Shown piece by piece: positions 11,308-22,335 of a stretch of 64,000 nt of DNA (the first letter of the stretch is position 1; each line of letters begins with the position of its first letter). The stretch is from assembly GCA_910574455.1 (NCBI GenBank), contig CAJSYZ010000002.1, positions 4,241,671 to 4,305,670 on the forward strand, given 5' to 3'. Origin of the DNA: Trichaptum fuscoviolaceum (Eukaryota; Basidiomycota; Agaricomycetes; Hymenochaetales; Trichaptaceae). A program made the translations under genes and the position numbers. Below the pieces are notes generated by a model, which was given only the letters and a program-made list of their open reading frames with translations, did no database searches and had not been told where the DNA came from.

Positions 11308-12466
11308 CCCCAGTAAGTGACGTGCAGTACATCACTCTTTAGTGGCTGAACAACATCCTGAAGCGCCTAAAAGCCACGTCTACCTTGCCAGTGTGGGATA
11401 TCTGCTTGAACCAAGATAGGAGGTTTTGTAAATTGAGCATAGGAGGGCTTGTTGATATGTAGGCAGTTCACCGGGGTTCGTGTAAATAGAACATGTACGC
11501 ACGGACCTAGCCCAAGACCACTGAGAATGGAGGATAGATGTGTTGACAAAGTGCAAGCACAGCGAGATAATAACGTGCAATGTTTGCATCCTCTTACTTC
11601 AGTGTGGAGTTGCCCGGTCGTCGGAGGTAAGTCCAGAATGAAATTCAGAGATGTCGGTATAGCCAAGGAACATGCCAGTGGCCCGTCACAGACGGTGGTC
11701 ATTGGCAATGCCAGTGGTAAACTTGAAGGAGACTGATGTGGAAAAAGAACTTGAAGACAGCAAGTTCAAAAAATTGCGTGGGAACAACTTCACTCAGTGT
11801 CGCATTTCATGATGGTTCGAACCAGTCACCACGGCCCCACCCTTAATTAACAACCTAATACTTAAGCTAAACAACCATGAAGACGCTCATTGATACTTCT
11901 TCTCCTAAGTAGGATTGTCTGAAATCGACATGCACGTCATAGACTATGGGCATGAAAACCGTGGCACCAGGAAAGTACGGACCGCGTAAGCCCATGTACT
12001 CTTGATCTGCGATACCATATGGTCAACCTTATTCCATTATTCCATTCCAGCTTTTGCCAACGGTCTTAGCAGCTCTCTCTTGTTTTCTCTACTCCAGATG
12101 CCCATTGGTACTGTCCTGTGATCCAGAGTGGTAGGTATTGCTTATTATACCACGGGACCTCTATACACAGCCCAGCACTTCTCAGGCAAGCATAACAAAG
12201 CTATAAGGGGTCGTTGGGTCTTCTATCTCATGGATGTGGCGGGCGCTGCGCTCGAGACGTACAATCCCACCAACTGGGCGGAAAGCACGCGGTACATACA
12301 TCGTATGTGCTAATCGGACTTACGGCTTATTCCTGTACCCTCCGAGTCACACCTTCAGAACTGTCCTTCTCCGGAGGATTTTGGGAGTGTCTGACCGCAT
12401 CAAGAATGCAAAGTTATATAACGTCCTAATGAGCCGACCTATTCTTGAACAGAAGCTTGCAGGTAT
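11308..12466. other. Non-coding stretch between peptide genes 2 and 3
   Basis: It contains the second of three related blocks (about 11460-11690; see 7.7 and 19.0 kb). From about 12050 it holds sequence related to the upstream region of peptide gene 1. No supported gene. Confidence 0.4.
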
Positions 12467-12480
12467 CCGTGGAAATAGGA
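12467..12480 (+). promoter_or_regulatory. Conserved CCGTGGAAAT element upstream of peptide gene 3
   Basis: CCGTGGAAATAGG lies 117 bp before the ATG. The preceding ctattcttga(g/a)cag block is also shared with the upstream region of peptide gene 1 at 9241. Confidence 0.4.
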
Positions 12481-12583
12481 ATCTGATAGTAGTCTATGGG
12501 TATTTAGATACGGGTACCTCGCATACGGTCTTGGGCTGCTGTACCTGTGCCGCAAATTTCAGTAACGACACACTTCTCCAACT

Positions 12584-12893
12584 ATGATCGCCAAGCTTGT
12601 CGCTTCATGGACTGTTTGTGCATTACTTCTCTTCAACGGAAGTGCATTTGCGCGTCCACTAGGTCAGTGCTAGTCGAGTATCAAGTCAAAATATTCGTGC
12701 TATTAATCCTTTCAAACTACATAGTCAATTCTGTTGAGCGAGCAGAGCAGGCAGATGCCGCTGCCAGTGCTCCCACTGTCTCGCCGCTCGCAGTGTTCTT
12801 TGCCGCTTACGAAGACGATGTGGATGATGCCAGTGAGAGAGACTCATAGCTTGTGTATATGCAATTGCCTAACTCAACAACTTCGAAGTCTAA
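12584..12893 (+). CDS. Small secreted peptide precursor 3
   Basis: Exons 12584-12662, 12725-12832 and a tiny third exon 12889-12893 give 63 residues. The signal peptide MIAKLVASWTVCALLLFNG is followed by an Ala-rich linker and SPLAVFFAAYEDDVDD. With the third exon the protein ends DDAI. If that intron is retained it ends DDASERDS with a stop at 12847-12849. The branch site gcctaact and the acceptor cttcgaag support splicing. The core is the same as in peptide gene 1 except for the acidic tail. A decayed UstYa copy follows at about 12960-13190. Confidence 0.72.
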
Positions 12894-12959
12894 TATCAGT
12901 GCATCCCGCTGTGCCGCAATATCTGACACATGTTTTGCGCTTTGAAGTCAGGACTCAAG

Positions 12960-13190
12960 GTCATCGAATGTCATGTAGTTTTACAGCTGGTTTACCACTG
13001 TGCATTTGTATGCGATACAATGGATTTTGTACAATGAAATGTATGCATAGAACCATTTTGGTGCAAACGATTGATGGCTGGCACGGGTGCTCGTATTATG
13101 CAGATTCTTGACGGATGTAAACTCGAGGATGTGCTTGATGCGAACCTCAATGAAACCCACGCATACCCACACGATAACTAGGACTCAGGA
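12960..13190 (+). pseudogene. Decayed UstYa oxidase
   Basis: Compared with the intact gene at 22336-22960, this segment keeps recognisable pieces: a TMKCMHR stretch in place of the first HxxHC region, then HGC, and a block reading LEDVLDANLNETHAYPH in one frame (intact copy: LEDVISADLSVNHAYPH). Frameshifts and stops separate the pieces and the 5' exon is missing. Downstream homology to 22960-23330 continues without interruption, showing that this is a duplicate that lost its coding function. Confidence 0.6.
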
Positions 13191-13296
13191 GTATGCCGAC
13201 ACACGAGACTTCAAGGCAGATCGCAGAGTAGTGTACTTCCTATTACCCTATCACCTCTTCCTGCTTCTTCGTCACCCTCGTCTTCCCAAATACTTT

Positions 13297-13584
13297 TCTG
13301 AACGGTTTCCCCACAACATTACGAAGTATTGCATTGACCTGAGCAAAAATTTGAAGAAGCATTATTACGAATAGTAAGGAAGCAAGAAGCAAAGTTCGAG
13401 GCTGTCTGGAATTTTTGAAGATATCCAGGAGAGAGAATCATCTGAACGGTTTCCCCACAACATTACGAAGTATTGCATTGACCTGAGCAAAAATTTGAAG
13501 AAGCATTATTACGAATAGTAAGGAAGCAAGAAGCAAAGTTCGAGGCTGTCTGGAATTTTTGAAGATATCCAGGAGAGAGAATCA
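13297..13584. repeat. Perfect 144-bp tandem duplication
   Basis: The segment 13297-13440 is repeated base for base at 13441-13584 (unit tctgaacggtttcccc ... gagagaatca). A diverged single copy of the same sequence lies downstream of the UstYa gene at about 23035-23190. The perfect identity suggests a very recent event or an assembly artefact. Confidence 0.9.
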
Positions 13585-14000
13585 CAAACACTCGTTTCAG
13601 TCAGTGATTCAACGCAAGCGACGTCGCATAAGAGTTCTCTTCTAGTCAACTAGGACACACGTCTGTGCTTCTAATAGTCATGAAGACAACTGCTTGGTCA
13701 CCATACTTCTCCACTGATTGATGTTTGCCCAGATCATAGAACGCAAAGCCTTATTTGGGCCCTGAGGGTCGCTGGACCTGAATCCGGCGATCGTCAAAAG
13801 CACCGATCGCTGTCATTGGTAATTCAATCCATGAAATTGGCGTCTTTTCTGTTCACTGAGGGGAACTGTTCTGCGTTTGATCAGGAAAACTTCAAGTTGC
13901 TGCATGAAAGAGATGAGCAGTGTTAATCCACGGCTGAGAACTTGACTTGTCTGCCAGTGCTTCGCTCTCCACCTGCATCTTCAGTAGGCTTCCGGGCGTA

Positions 14001-14010
14001 CGTGGAAATG
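14001..14010 (+). promoter_or_regulatory. Conserved CGTGGAAATG element upstream of peptide gene 4
   Basis: It lies 137 bp before the ATG at 14138. The preceding cagtaggct is also present before the element of peptide gene 5 at about 23640. Confidence 0.4.
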
Positions 14011-14137
14011 GATAGAAATAGGAACACACTGAGTTGGTTCTATAACACTTAAGCCCGGTCCCATCCTCACTGGGAGGATACCAGTTTCACTATCCTTGAG
14101 TAGATCTCAGTGCCGGCCAATAATCTCAGCTACTGCT

Positions 14138-14636
14138 ATGATAGCTAAACCCGTCGCTTTCTGGTCCGTCTGCGTATTGCTTCTTCTGAAAGGAGGAGCA
14201 AGCGCTGTTCCACTTGGTCAGTGTATTCTCGAAAAGAGCGAGTGAACTGGCTCACCTTTCAGAAGCAGATGATACGGTTGCATCAACAGTGGCGACATCG
14301 TCATTTGCACCAGCAAAATTAACATCGTCATTTGGGTCGACAGCGGCGACATCATCCTTTGGATCAGCAAGGGCGACATCAACATCCTCCTTTGCGTCAA
14401 CGAAGACGATATCTCCATCAACAAAGGCAACGCTGTCATCATCCTTTGCGTCGACGGGGGCGTCATCATCCTTCGTATCAACAGCGTCGTCTTTTACTTC
14501 TATTAGTACACTTTCAATATTCTACGCCGCCTATGAAGACGATGAGGATGACTTTGGTAAGGCAAATTTCCCGAAACTGACTAACATGACTCGCCTACTC
14601 ATCGGGCTGAACGATCTATCATCTATCATAGTCTGA
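14138..14636 (+). CDS. Small secreted peptide precursor 4 with serine-rich repeat linker
   Basis: Exons 14138-14216, 14263-14556 and 14632-14636 give 125 residues. The signal peptide is MIAKPVAFWSVCVLLLLKGG. The linker is expanded to about 80 residues of imperfect TSSF(G/A)S(T/A)-type repeats, then STLSIFYAAYEDDEDDF with a final V. The last intron (75 bp) is a multiple of three; if retained, the frame stays open to the same stop and adds 25 residues. The core is F-Y-A-A-Y-E, so the second aromatic residue is Tyr instead of Phe. Ser/Thr-rich repeats would be expected to be O-mannosylated in the secretory pathway (inference). Confidence 0.72.
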
Positions 14637-15530
14637 GCCTGATTGGAAGGACCCAATTCCGTGTCAGATGTACCTCGAGGGACTTCAGCGTCGATCCTAG
14701 AAATTTGTACATATGTAGGGTTGTCATAGTGGACATTCGGACTTGCTTGCTTTGATTGAAGGCGTAGTGCAAGGCAAAGGCTGCGTGTATACGTCACTTG
14801 AGTTCTGAATCCTACAGATTTCCTCTGACCGTAATCACATAATCGGGCCGAAGAGCAATGAGCAACGTCACGAGTGATATAACAGATCCATTGCAATTTG
14901 AGATGGTCGAACCTATGCTCCGTATCTTCAGCGCATATCGAAGCGTGAACGGGACTTGACATTTAGGTCCATATAAGAAACTGTAAGTATTGTTCTCGCG
15001 GAAAAGCATCGCATATTCACAGGTCTTCAGAGGACCTGAACAATCAGTTAGAAGACTGGCGCTCGAATCAAGTCATTCAGACATACCGTAAATTGTCAGA
15101 GCTATTACGAGTGATAAACACAACACCAGAAGGAGGGTGTTTGTTTTGATCCAGGCTTCTCTACTGCAGACTGCGTGGTAACTTTCATTCTCCCCTGATT
15201 GATAGCTGCAAAAGAGGTCAACGACGCCGGACTTCCTATCGATAAGATGCGATGTTGGACAAGAGACTCTTCACCAAGCTTAGGGTGCTCGTGGGGTCTG
15301 GAAATAAGTATGTGTTGTGTTTTTTGTGCATTCATTGCAATATAGCTTGGATCCTGAATATACGTTAAGATACGTATGTGATCTGCCTTATATGAAGTTA
15401 TGAAGCTGACACTATGCGGGTACCCATAAAATCGAAAGACAGCCTAGAAGAGAAGTGTGTGCACTTGCCTCAAGCTAGCCTCGATGTGAGTTATCTGTTC
15501 GAAACGGCCATTACACACCCGAGCGCCCCT
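14637..15530. other. Non-coding stretch
   Basis: About 14640-15000 shows scattered similarity to about 24350-24480 downstream of peptide gene 5 (for example acgtcacgagtgat), so it is the flank of the duplicated peptide block. I see no intact gene. Confidence 0.35.
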
Positions 15531-15534
15531 CTTC

Positions 15535-16400
15535 ACTCTGGAACAGTCAGAATCCTGTGCATCGCTGTGAGTTCAGACTTATCAAAAGATCGAGACTGTT
15601 TACCAAATCTGGGAGCCGCTCTGTCTTGAACGAAATCGAGCTTACAATCGGAACTACCGAAAGCGACTGCGTATAGTCTCGAATTGCTGTCGCATTCAGT
15701 GTACCTAATATCCTTCGCCTAGCTGGCTTCGTGTTCCAGGCGTACATTGTCGGCGGATCCAAAGGTATCTAAGTTGCTCGGTTCTTCCAGCTGCCAAACC
15801 TCCAGGGATTCGATTGGATCCTCTCCGCTATAACTTCTGTGCGGAGCAATCTGACCTCGAGTGGGAAACAACGAGCTATGACGCAGTTCTCCATACCAAA
15901 TCATCAGTAAACAACATGATAACCGTACGCTAAAACGCACAAGGAAATTAGCTCGATTATAGATGCATTCCCTGAATGCGTGCGCACCGTGTCATCTAAT
16001 AAGACCCTCCGTGTATTTGGCGATTTAGCATTCGCATTCCATGAATCAAGGATACCAAAATACTCCGGGAAATCATATCTCTTCAGAGGCCAGTTCGGAG
16101 AGGATGCGTTTCGAGTAAGCTGGTCGAAGCCGAGATATGTACTCGGTCTAAGAGTTGGAACAGGAGAGGTGCCCGGGAGTTGTACAAGTCGACGCTCAGC
16201 CAGGTCATATTATAGACGTGATTATGACTGCGATTATCGAGCCAAATAGCATCCAACTGTCGCCGCATGCTCTGCCTTTTCTGCTTGAAGGAAAGGTTCG
16301 GCTTCTCGGAAAGAGTGGAGGGTAAAGCACATCCATGTCTTCAGAGATGAAGTCCTCGTGAGGTGAGGTAGTTTTTGATGGCAAGCGTAAATAGCTCGTG
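15535..16400 (-). pseudogene. Broken copy 2 of the single-pass membrane protein at 3826-4761
   Basis: Alignment by eye with copy 1 shows at least four disabling changes: a one-base loss near 16170, just after NLTWLSVDLYNSR; a two-base loss near 15765, after LEVWQLEEPS; a deletion of about 40 bp near 15670, in the FEVACGSS region; and TGG changed to TGA in the last exon (about 15551). The intron positions are still visible. The neighbouring membrane-protein gene copy is intact. Confidence 0.7.
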
Positions 16401-16959
16401 GTCTGGTAGGAATCTAATACGTTGAATATAGGACATTATGGTGAACTTGAATAAAACTGATGGTAAACACGAATTCAGTCAGTGACGCTTGCCAGTGTTT
16501 TGGCTTCAACTTGCACTTCAAGTTGAAGTTCAGTCTCCGGCGGCGGCGCCCGAATTTCTGTAAAAGTTGGACCTCAAAACTTGAACGCGGTGCCTGTTCC
16601 TCGTGAATCTGAGAACAAACATCCATTACTGCTATATCTAGGATCAACCAAATAGCGTCAGCTGGCATGCATATCAAATACGAACCAAGCGTGTTGAAAT
16701 GTGGGCTAAATATTGCACGTCCTTCAAGCTTCTCTGTCTACATGCAACGTCTTCTACGCCGGGCACGACTGTCTCGTTTAGTTAGCTCTGTTGTGTTGTT
16801 CGCTATCTTGGAACGACACGTTGATTTCTGGGCTGCTTCTGTCCCGACCTGAACCTGACTCAAGCCGTTTATTAAAGAGAAGCTTTGAGCCATGGCCGCT
16901 AGTCGTTATCTGAGCTCCGAGTCTTGCTTGGCTAGAGGCTAGGAACTCGTCCTTCAGCA

Positions 16960-18115
16960 ATGTCCAGCTTGGATCCCACTCTCAGACTACTCCTGGATGA
17001 CTCCTTCACAGGATCCAACGTGGCTTGCATTCTCTACGGTTCGAAACTTCAATAGTTTGCTTGAGAAAACATAACTTCTGACTTAGAGCTCTTCCATTAG
17101 GTGCTTATCTGATTATTGCACTCTCTAACATCTATCTGCTGTACAACAAGGGGTCGCGCTTTCTCCTAGCTTACACAGCTGTATTGGTATGCATCACCAC
17201 CGTGTACATGGGCGTCGCAGTGAACTATGCGCAAGTGTTGATTGTGGACGATCCGACAAGTCCCGACCTGTTATCGGTCTGGCCTCAAGTCGTGGTTGAC
17301 TCGGCATACACGATCAACAACTGGCTCACTGATGGATACCTGGTAGAAAACCTCCTACTTCTTTTACGCAATTCACAGTGTACTTACCTCGCTCACTGAA
17401 TAGATCTATCGCTGTTATGTGATCTGGTGCGGGGCGTATCACAACCTCATCCTTCTCCTGCCCATTGCTGTCTACCTGGGATCGATGGGGTGCTCAATAG
17501 CCCTCCTGGTATTCACGGCAAACCCAGGCGCATCGTATAGCACACACATTGTCCAGGTATTTGGGACAGCGACGTGGTCGCTCTCACTGAGCCTGAACGT
17601 CATCGTAACGCTCCTCATTTCCGGCCGGCTCATCTACTATCGCACTCGATCACGCAAAGTCCTTGGTACCAGCCACGGAAGAGTATACACAACTATTCTT
17701 GCGATTACTGTTGAGAGCGCAGCGCTATACGCAATCTTCGAACTGATTGTTCTTACCACCTTCCTTAAGAACAGCGCCACCGAAAACGTCTTCTTCCCTA
17801 TGCTAGGGAACGTCCAAGTAAGACTGAATTCATCCATCCTATCTTGAAGCATATCTAACAAAGCCATGTTACCAGGTTATAGCGCCCAACCTCATCATTT
17901 TCCGTATTGCGAACGGCATTTCCGTCACGTCTGAAATCACTCATCCTACTGACTCCACAAACATCAAATTCGCGAGTCGAAAGCAAACTATACTACCCTC
18001 CACAGACGAATCACACACCCAGATTGGAACGGGTTATTCGCAACCCAGTTCCTCGGAGAAGAAACGCTCAATTTCATCTTCATCGCAAGACGACAGCCCC
18101 ACTCAAATGGTGTAG
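16960..18115 (+). CDS. Polytopic membrane protein, copy 2
   Basis: Exons 16960-17038, 17101-17342, 17404-17817 and 17876-18115 give 324 residues. The protein is nearly the same as copy 1 (5445-6597): over exon 3 only a couple of residues differ (for example YHSL to YHNL, VLATF to VLTTF), while many codons differ synonymously (ggaacagcgacgtggtcact against gggacagcgacgtggtcgct). All splice sites are conserved. This pattern indicates purifying selection on both copies, in contrast to the two decayed genes either side of this one. Function unknown. Confidence 0.8.
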
Positions 18116-18289
18116 CTAATTCCTCATTTTCTTCAGCGTTTGAGAATATTTTATTTTGCTTTATCCACGGCTATATATACTTGTGTAATTGGATTTCAAT
18201 GACAGAATTTGAGTCAAAGCAAAGCCTGTCTGAAAATGCGGAAAGGAGCAGATGAGCCAACAAAGGTACGCCTATAGCTATGACTCAAG

Positions 18290-18880
18290 TGTTGCATTTT
18301 TACGATTTGTTTCATAATTAACAAGGTTCCTCCACGTTTCTGCATACGCAGCAGTCCAGTCTTGACACATGCGAGCAACATGCGGAACGTCCTCAGGCTC
18401 GAGTTATGTGTTTGCAGAACACAGTATCAGTTCCCGCACGTAGTTTACGCGATGTACATATGATTCTGATATTGCCATTCCCGATCATTGGCTTCAAGTT
18501 GGAGAATGTCAATGAAATATGGTGACTGCGAAAGCACCATAATGAGGTCCAAGTTGGACCATACCGCGCCATACAGAGAGGGGAGGAGGAAAGACTTGCA
18601 TTCTTTTCGGCCTCAATTCCGTTTAACCCATACTGCACAGAAACCTGGACATCGACATCCGCGGGTCTTGCAGGAGCGCTGAACGATCAATCGATGTGTT
18701 AATTAACGAGATTTTCATCATTTAGCGGACTCAGCATTCGGTTCACAGTATTGCCTTGTCACTGCAATGATAGGGCTTCGTAGTATAAGAGCTGAATAAA
18801 TATTGAGAAACCCTAAGGGAGCTACAGAGAACTTGACATCGAAAAGGCTGCGCGAAGAGACACCGCGCCCAGGCCCCACG
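18290..18880 (-). pseudogene. Decayed copy 2 of the UstYa oxidase at 6759-7398
   Basis: The anchor region (FLNIYSALILRSP...TRQYCEP), QYGLNGIEA and the C-terminal DWTAAYAETWRNLVNYET can be recognised in different frames. The HTLHC motif region is deleted and frameshifts separate the rest. It occupies the same position relative to the membrane-protein copy as the intact gene does at 6759. Confidence 0.65.
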
Positions 18881-18899
18881 TACCTCAAGAGAACGATCA

Positions 18900-19465
18900 A
18901 CTTCCTCGACTGTTGATCTCAATGTGACACTCTTCTGCGCTGGCAGTGTCCGGATTTCAGAAAAGTATCCACACACGGCTGCATCACGCGAGGACAATCT
19001 AGAGCTGTGCTCCTCTTATTAGTCTTCTTGATGATCAGATATTGAGCGCGCGGACCTCGCCCGAAGCCGCTGAGAACGGAAGATAAATGTGTTGACAACG
19101 TGCCAGCAAAGCGAAACGGTGCATTGATAGTATCACCCACGTTCCAATTGAAGTTGCCCGGACCTCGGAGGTGAACCCAAGATTGAATTTAGGGATGACG
19201 GTGGAGCCGATGAATATGGACATTCGATTGCTGCAAAATACCTTGACGCTGCCTCACGAAGACGTAGCGAAGGAAACTTTCACAGGCAGCAAAGACAGAT
19301 GGTCACTGAAATGACATATCAAGAAATTATGCCCGAAGACAGAGGTCGAAAGAAGAGGTGTCCTGATAAGTACCCGTCTTTTCAAATCGCTCGTGAGACA
19401 GATAAAGTGACTTCTATAAGCTGCGATATTTTCAAGGTACACTTCCTCAGAACACCGTGGCGTGT
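18900..19465. other. Non-coding stretch with third copy of a repeated block
   Basis: About 19010-19230 matches about 7730-7900 and 11490-11690 (for example the shared ttgttgacaa.gtgc.agca core). No credible reading frame is conserved across the three. Confidence 0.4.
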
Positions 19466-21422
19466 TCACGACTTTCTCTCCAACTCCGCGGCGATGGCAG
19501 GGACAAGAAGCGTAACACGTCCATCACTTTGCTTGACCTTCAGCATGTTGGTCGCATATCCGTTTCCATACGCATATTGGTCGAGCCCAATCCAATTGAA
19601 CATGCATCCAGTGTTGGGTACGCTGACTGCAAGTCTATCAAGGGAATATTTCAGAACACTTTGGGGAGTTGGGATGGGTAAATAAACGTACCGAAGGTCG
19701 TGTCCCCCAGTAGATAGCAAAGAAGCTCTACGAGAGACGCCATCAGGTTGGATGGTCTTGAGTACATCTGTTCCGTTGATCACGTAGTTGGAGGCGAAAA
19801 GAGAGCCCTTATCGAGGGTAATGGTTACTTGTACAGATCCATCGCTTGATGCCCAGGATCCTCCAAGCAACTCACGAGTCTTCTGTTCTGCAATGCTATC
19901 AAAGGCAGGCTGGAAGTGCGAGAAGACAAGTTCGTTGAGAGGGATGGTTTGCATGCCCGGTGAAGTCGTCAGAATGACAACCCCAAATGCGCTGTCCGGA
20001 TTAATAGTGAAGACCGTATGATGTCCAATAAGTTCACCAACTACACGAGAATGCATCAGCAAATTTTCTACATCATTAGGTGAGAACTAATACGAACACT
20101 TAACGAATTGGCGTGAATACCTCCCGAATGAGTCCTTGACACGGAAGATCTCCCACATGGGCCCAACCTCTTGATAGTCGTCCCAGAATGAATGAAGCGG
20201 CTTCATCCATTCGCGTACGGTTGATGGACGTAAGAGACTTTCGGGGCGCCTGGGATCAATGAGGGTCTGCATAACTTTCACGAGGTCTGAAAGTGAGCTC
20301 ATTTGGCCACCCGCAGGATTTGTCGCATCCTCAAAGTCTAAATCCTGATCGAGATGAAAGATAAGCGACAATCAGGGTTGTTTGGCGAAGGTAATTGACT
20401 CACCGTCTCTACTGAAGCGACGGAAGATACCACTACTTTCCCTTTGTTTCCCTCAGAAACGACGAATGCACTATCGGTAAGACCAAGAGGCTCGAAGATA
20501 TCGCGTTTAACAAGGTCCGCGTGCGTCGACGGCGCTTTGCGTCCTTCTGCTGCTTTATTTGCAGCCACATTTGCGAGCCCGAGAAGAGAGAAGCCAGTGT
20601 TCGAGTAAATCGGGAACGTATACGGTGGTGCAACCAGAGGAAAGCCAGATATTCCTTCAAGGAATTCCTCATTTGTAGGGAATGGTAGTCCATTATACCA
20701 TGGCGGCCCCGAACCCGTCGTCGACTCCGGCCATGCACCCGCCGCAGGACCAGCGGGCCAGTCCCGCCCAAGCCCAGACATGTGGCTTGCTAATTGTCGT
20801 AGGGTGACAGGATCTTCATTTTGAGCAAATTTTAGCTTAGGGAAGAATTTCGTGACCTCATCGTCTCTGGATAGTCGATTAGAAACATTCAAGGTGATTT
20901 GACAACAACATACAGATTCAAGATCCCCCGATCTCGCAGCATATAGGTCTCCATAGTTGTGAAGAGCTTCGATATAGATGCAAGTCGATAGACAGTATGA
21001 CGATCGATAGTCCCTTGTTTACTTTCGTCCGTCTCATTTGCACGTTGAACGCCCCAGAAACCCTCGTAGACAGAGCCTTCCGCGGTAACAACAGCCACCG
21101 CTACACTGTCCAGACCACCCTCATTGAACCTTGCCGTCAAGGCCTCGTTCAGGTCATGAGCAGCCTTTCGGATTCTCGCATCCTCGTTGAAAAGGTCATG
21201 TTTGAACGTAAACTGTGGGAAGGGAGCGGTGCATTCGTGCTCCACCACACTGGACACGGACGGTCGCCCAATGAAGTTTCGCAGTTCAACATCGTAGCGA
21301 AGGAAAGCGACGCAAGCAGCAGTGGCTACAGAGAAAGTCCAGAGCAACCACTTGTGGTTATTTGAGGAGTTAATTGTCGGCGTCCTGTGCGTTAGAGGCG
21401 ACTCCTTCTCTCTCGACGACAT
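19466..21422 (-). CDS. Membrane-anchored beta-lactamase-fold serine hydrolase
   Basis: Exons 20914-21422, 20404-20866, 20098-20344 and 19466-20040 give 597 residues. The last intron uses a weak donor (gttcgt), the only one I found that keeps the frame and yields the expected GELIGHHTVF. An N-terminal anchor lies near residues 25-43. The class C beta-lactamase/penicillin-binding-protein signature is present: the SxxK motif in YRLASISKLFT and the Tyr-x-Asn motif in PIYSNTGFSLLG. Such fungal proteins are serine hydrolases or peptidases of mostly unknown substrate. It lies between two UstYa copies within the peptide cluster, so a part in peptide maturation is possible but unproven. Confidence 0.82.
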
Positions 21423-22335
21423 GGTTGGACACTTGACAGTCTGAAGCTTGTTGGGGGCAAAACAGGCTTGTAGACGAAAGGAGTAGGGCTTGAGGCAGAG
21501 TACCTCGGAGGAGAAAGAAAACAGCACATCACTGGCTTCTCTGGATTATGATGAGCGTGGGCCTCCGGTTGGACCATGGATGGAGAAGATGCGCCGCTTG
21601 AGCTTCCATATGCCAGTGGCCCACTGGTGCGTGGGAACTTGAATATTCTTCAGCTGGTTCGCAGGCTCACCAGAGTCACCATGATCAATCTCTCTTGCGA
21701 ACCACATGCTATCCTCATACCATCCTCAACAAAACGGATGACCGGGTAGCTTGGACCCACTAAAACTGCAACAAGTGTTTGTGAAACCCACATGGGTCTC
21801 TCAACTCCGAAGTACCGGGCACACCCAGGCTGGCATGCGAGCAATATCCTCGCACTTTGTGTTCGAGGGGCATCCATCATGATCACGCAAGCACACGGTC
21901 CCATCAATGCTATACACATCTATTAACCTTCTCGGCTTCCATGAGACTTCGATGAGCAAGCTTGATTAGCACTTACATCATTCTCACCATAACTCGTGTA
22001 CGTGCTTCGATCCGAGAATAATATTCCCTTACTAGCAAAATGATGCCGCACTTTGTTATCTATACTCCCGGCTGGCGGTGCCAGGTAAGAAGAGAAACCG
22101 CACTACTTTTGTGTAACGGAACCTTTTGCCTTTCTCATCTTCATCGATCCTGATTTGCACTTGATTTATAGGGGATACTTGTTTCATGAGAACATTCAAT
22201 GCATCTACACAGCTCAGCTTCACTCTATGAACTTCCTGGGGTTCTGAATGATGCGCCCGTACTACTGCTAGCTTGACTCGTCAAAGCAGAAACTTCAGAA
22301 ACATTTGCTTCTTCTTTCTCAGCTCTTCGTCGCCA
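21423..22335. other. Intergenic between hydrolase and UstYa gene
   Basis: This is about 900 bp holding the divergent promoters of the hydrolase (minus) and the UstYa gene (plus). An 89-codon open frame at 21650-21919 on the minus strand has no recognisable domain and no splice support. Confidence 0.35.

Noticed and set aside
20041..20100. Apparent frameshift in the serine hydrolase before the last exon
   Set aside because: Strong donors put the last exon out of frame, but the weak donor gttcgt at 20097 restores phase and gives the expected conserved sequence, so no frameshift is needed.
21650..21919. 89-codon minus-strand frame
   Set aside because: Protein-like in places, but without splice context, domain or duplicate to support it.
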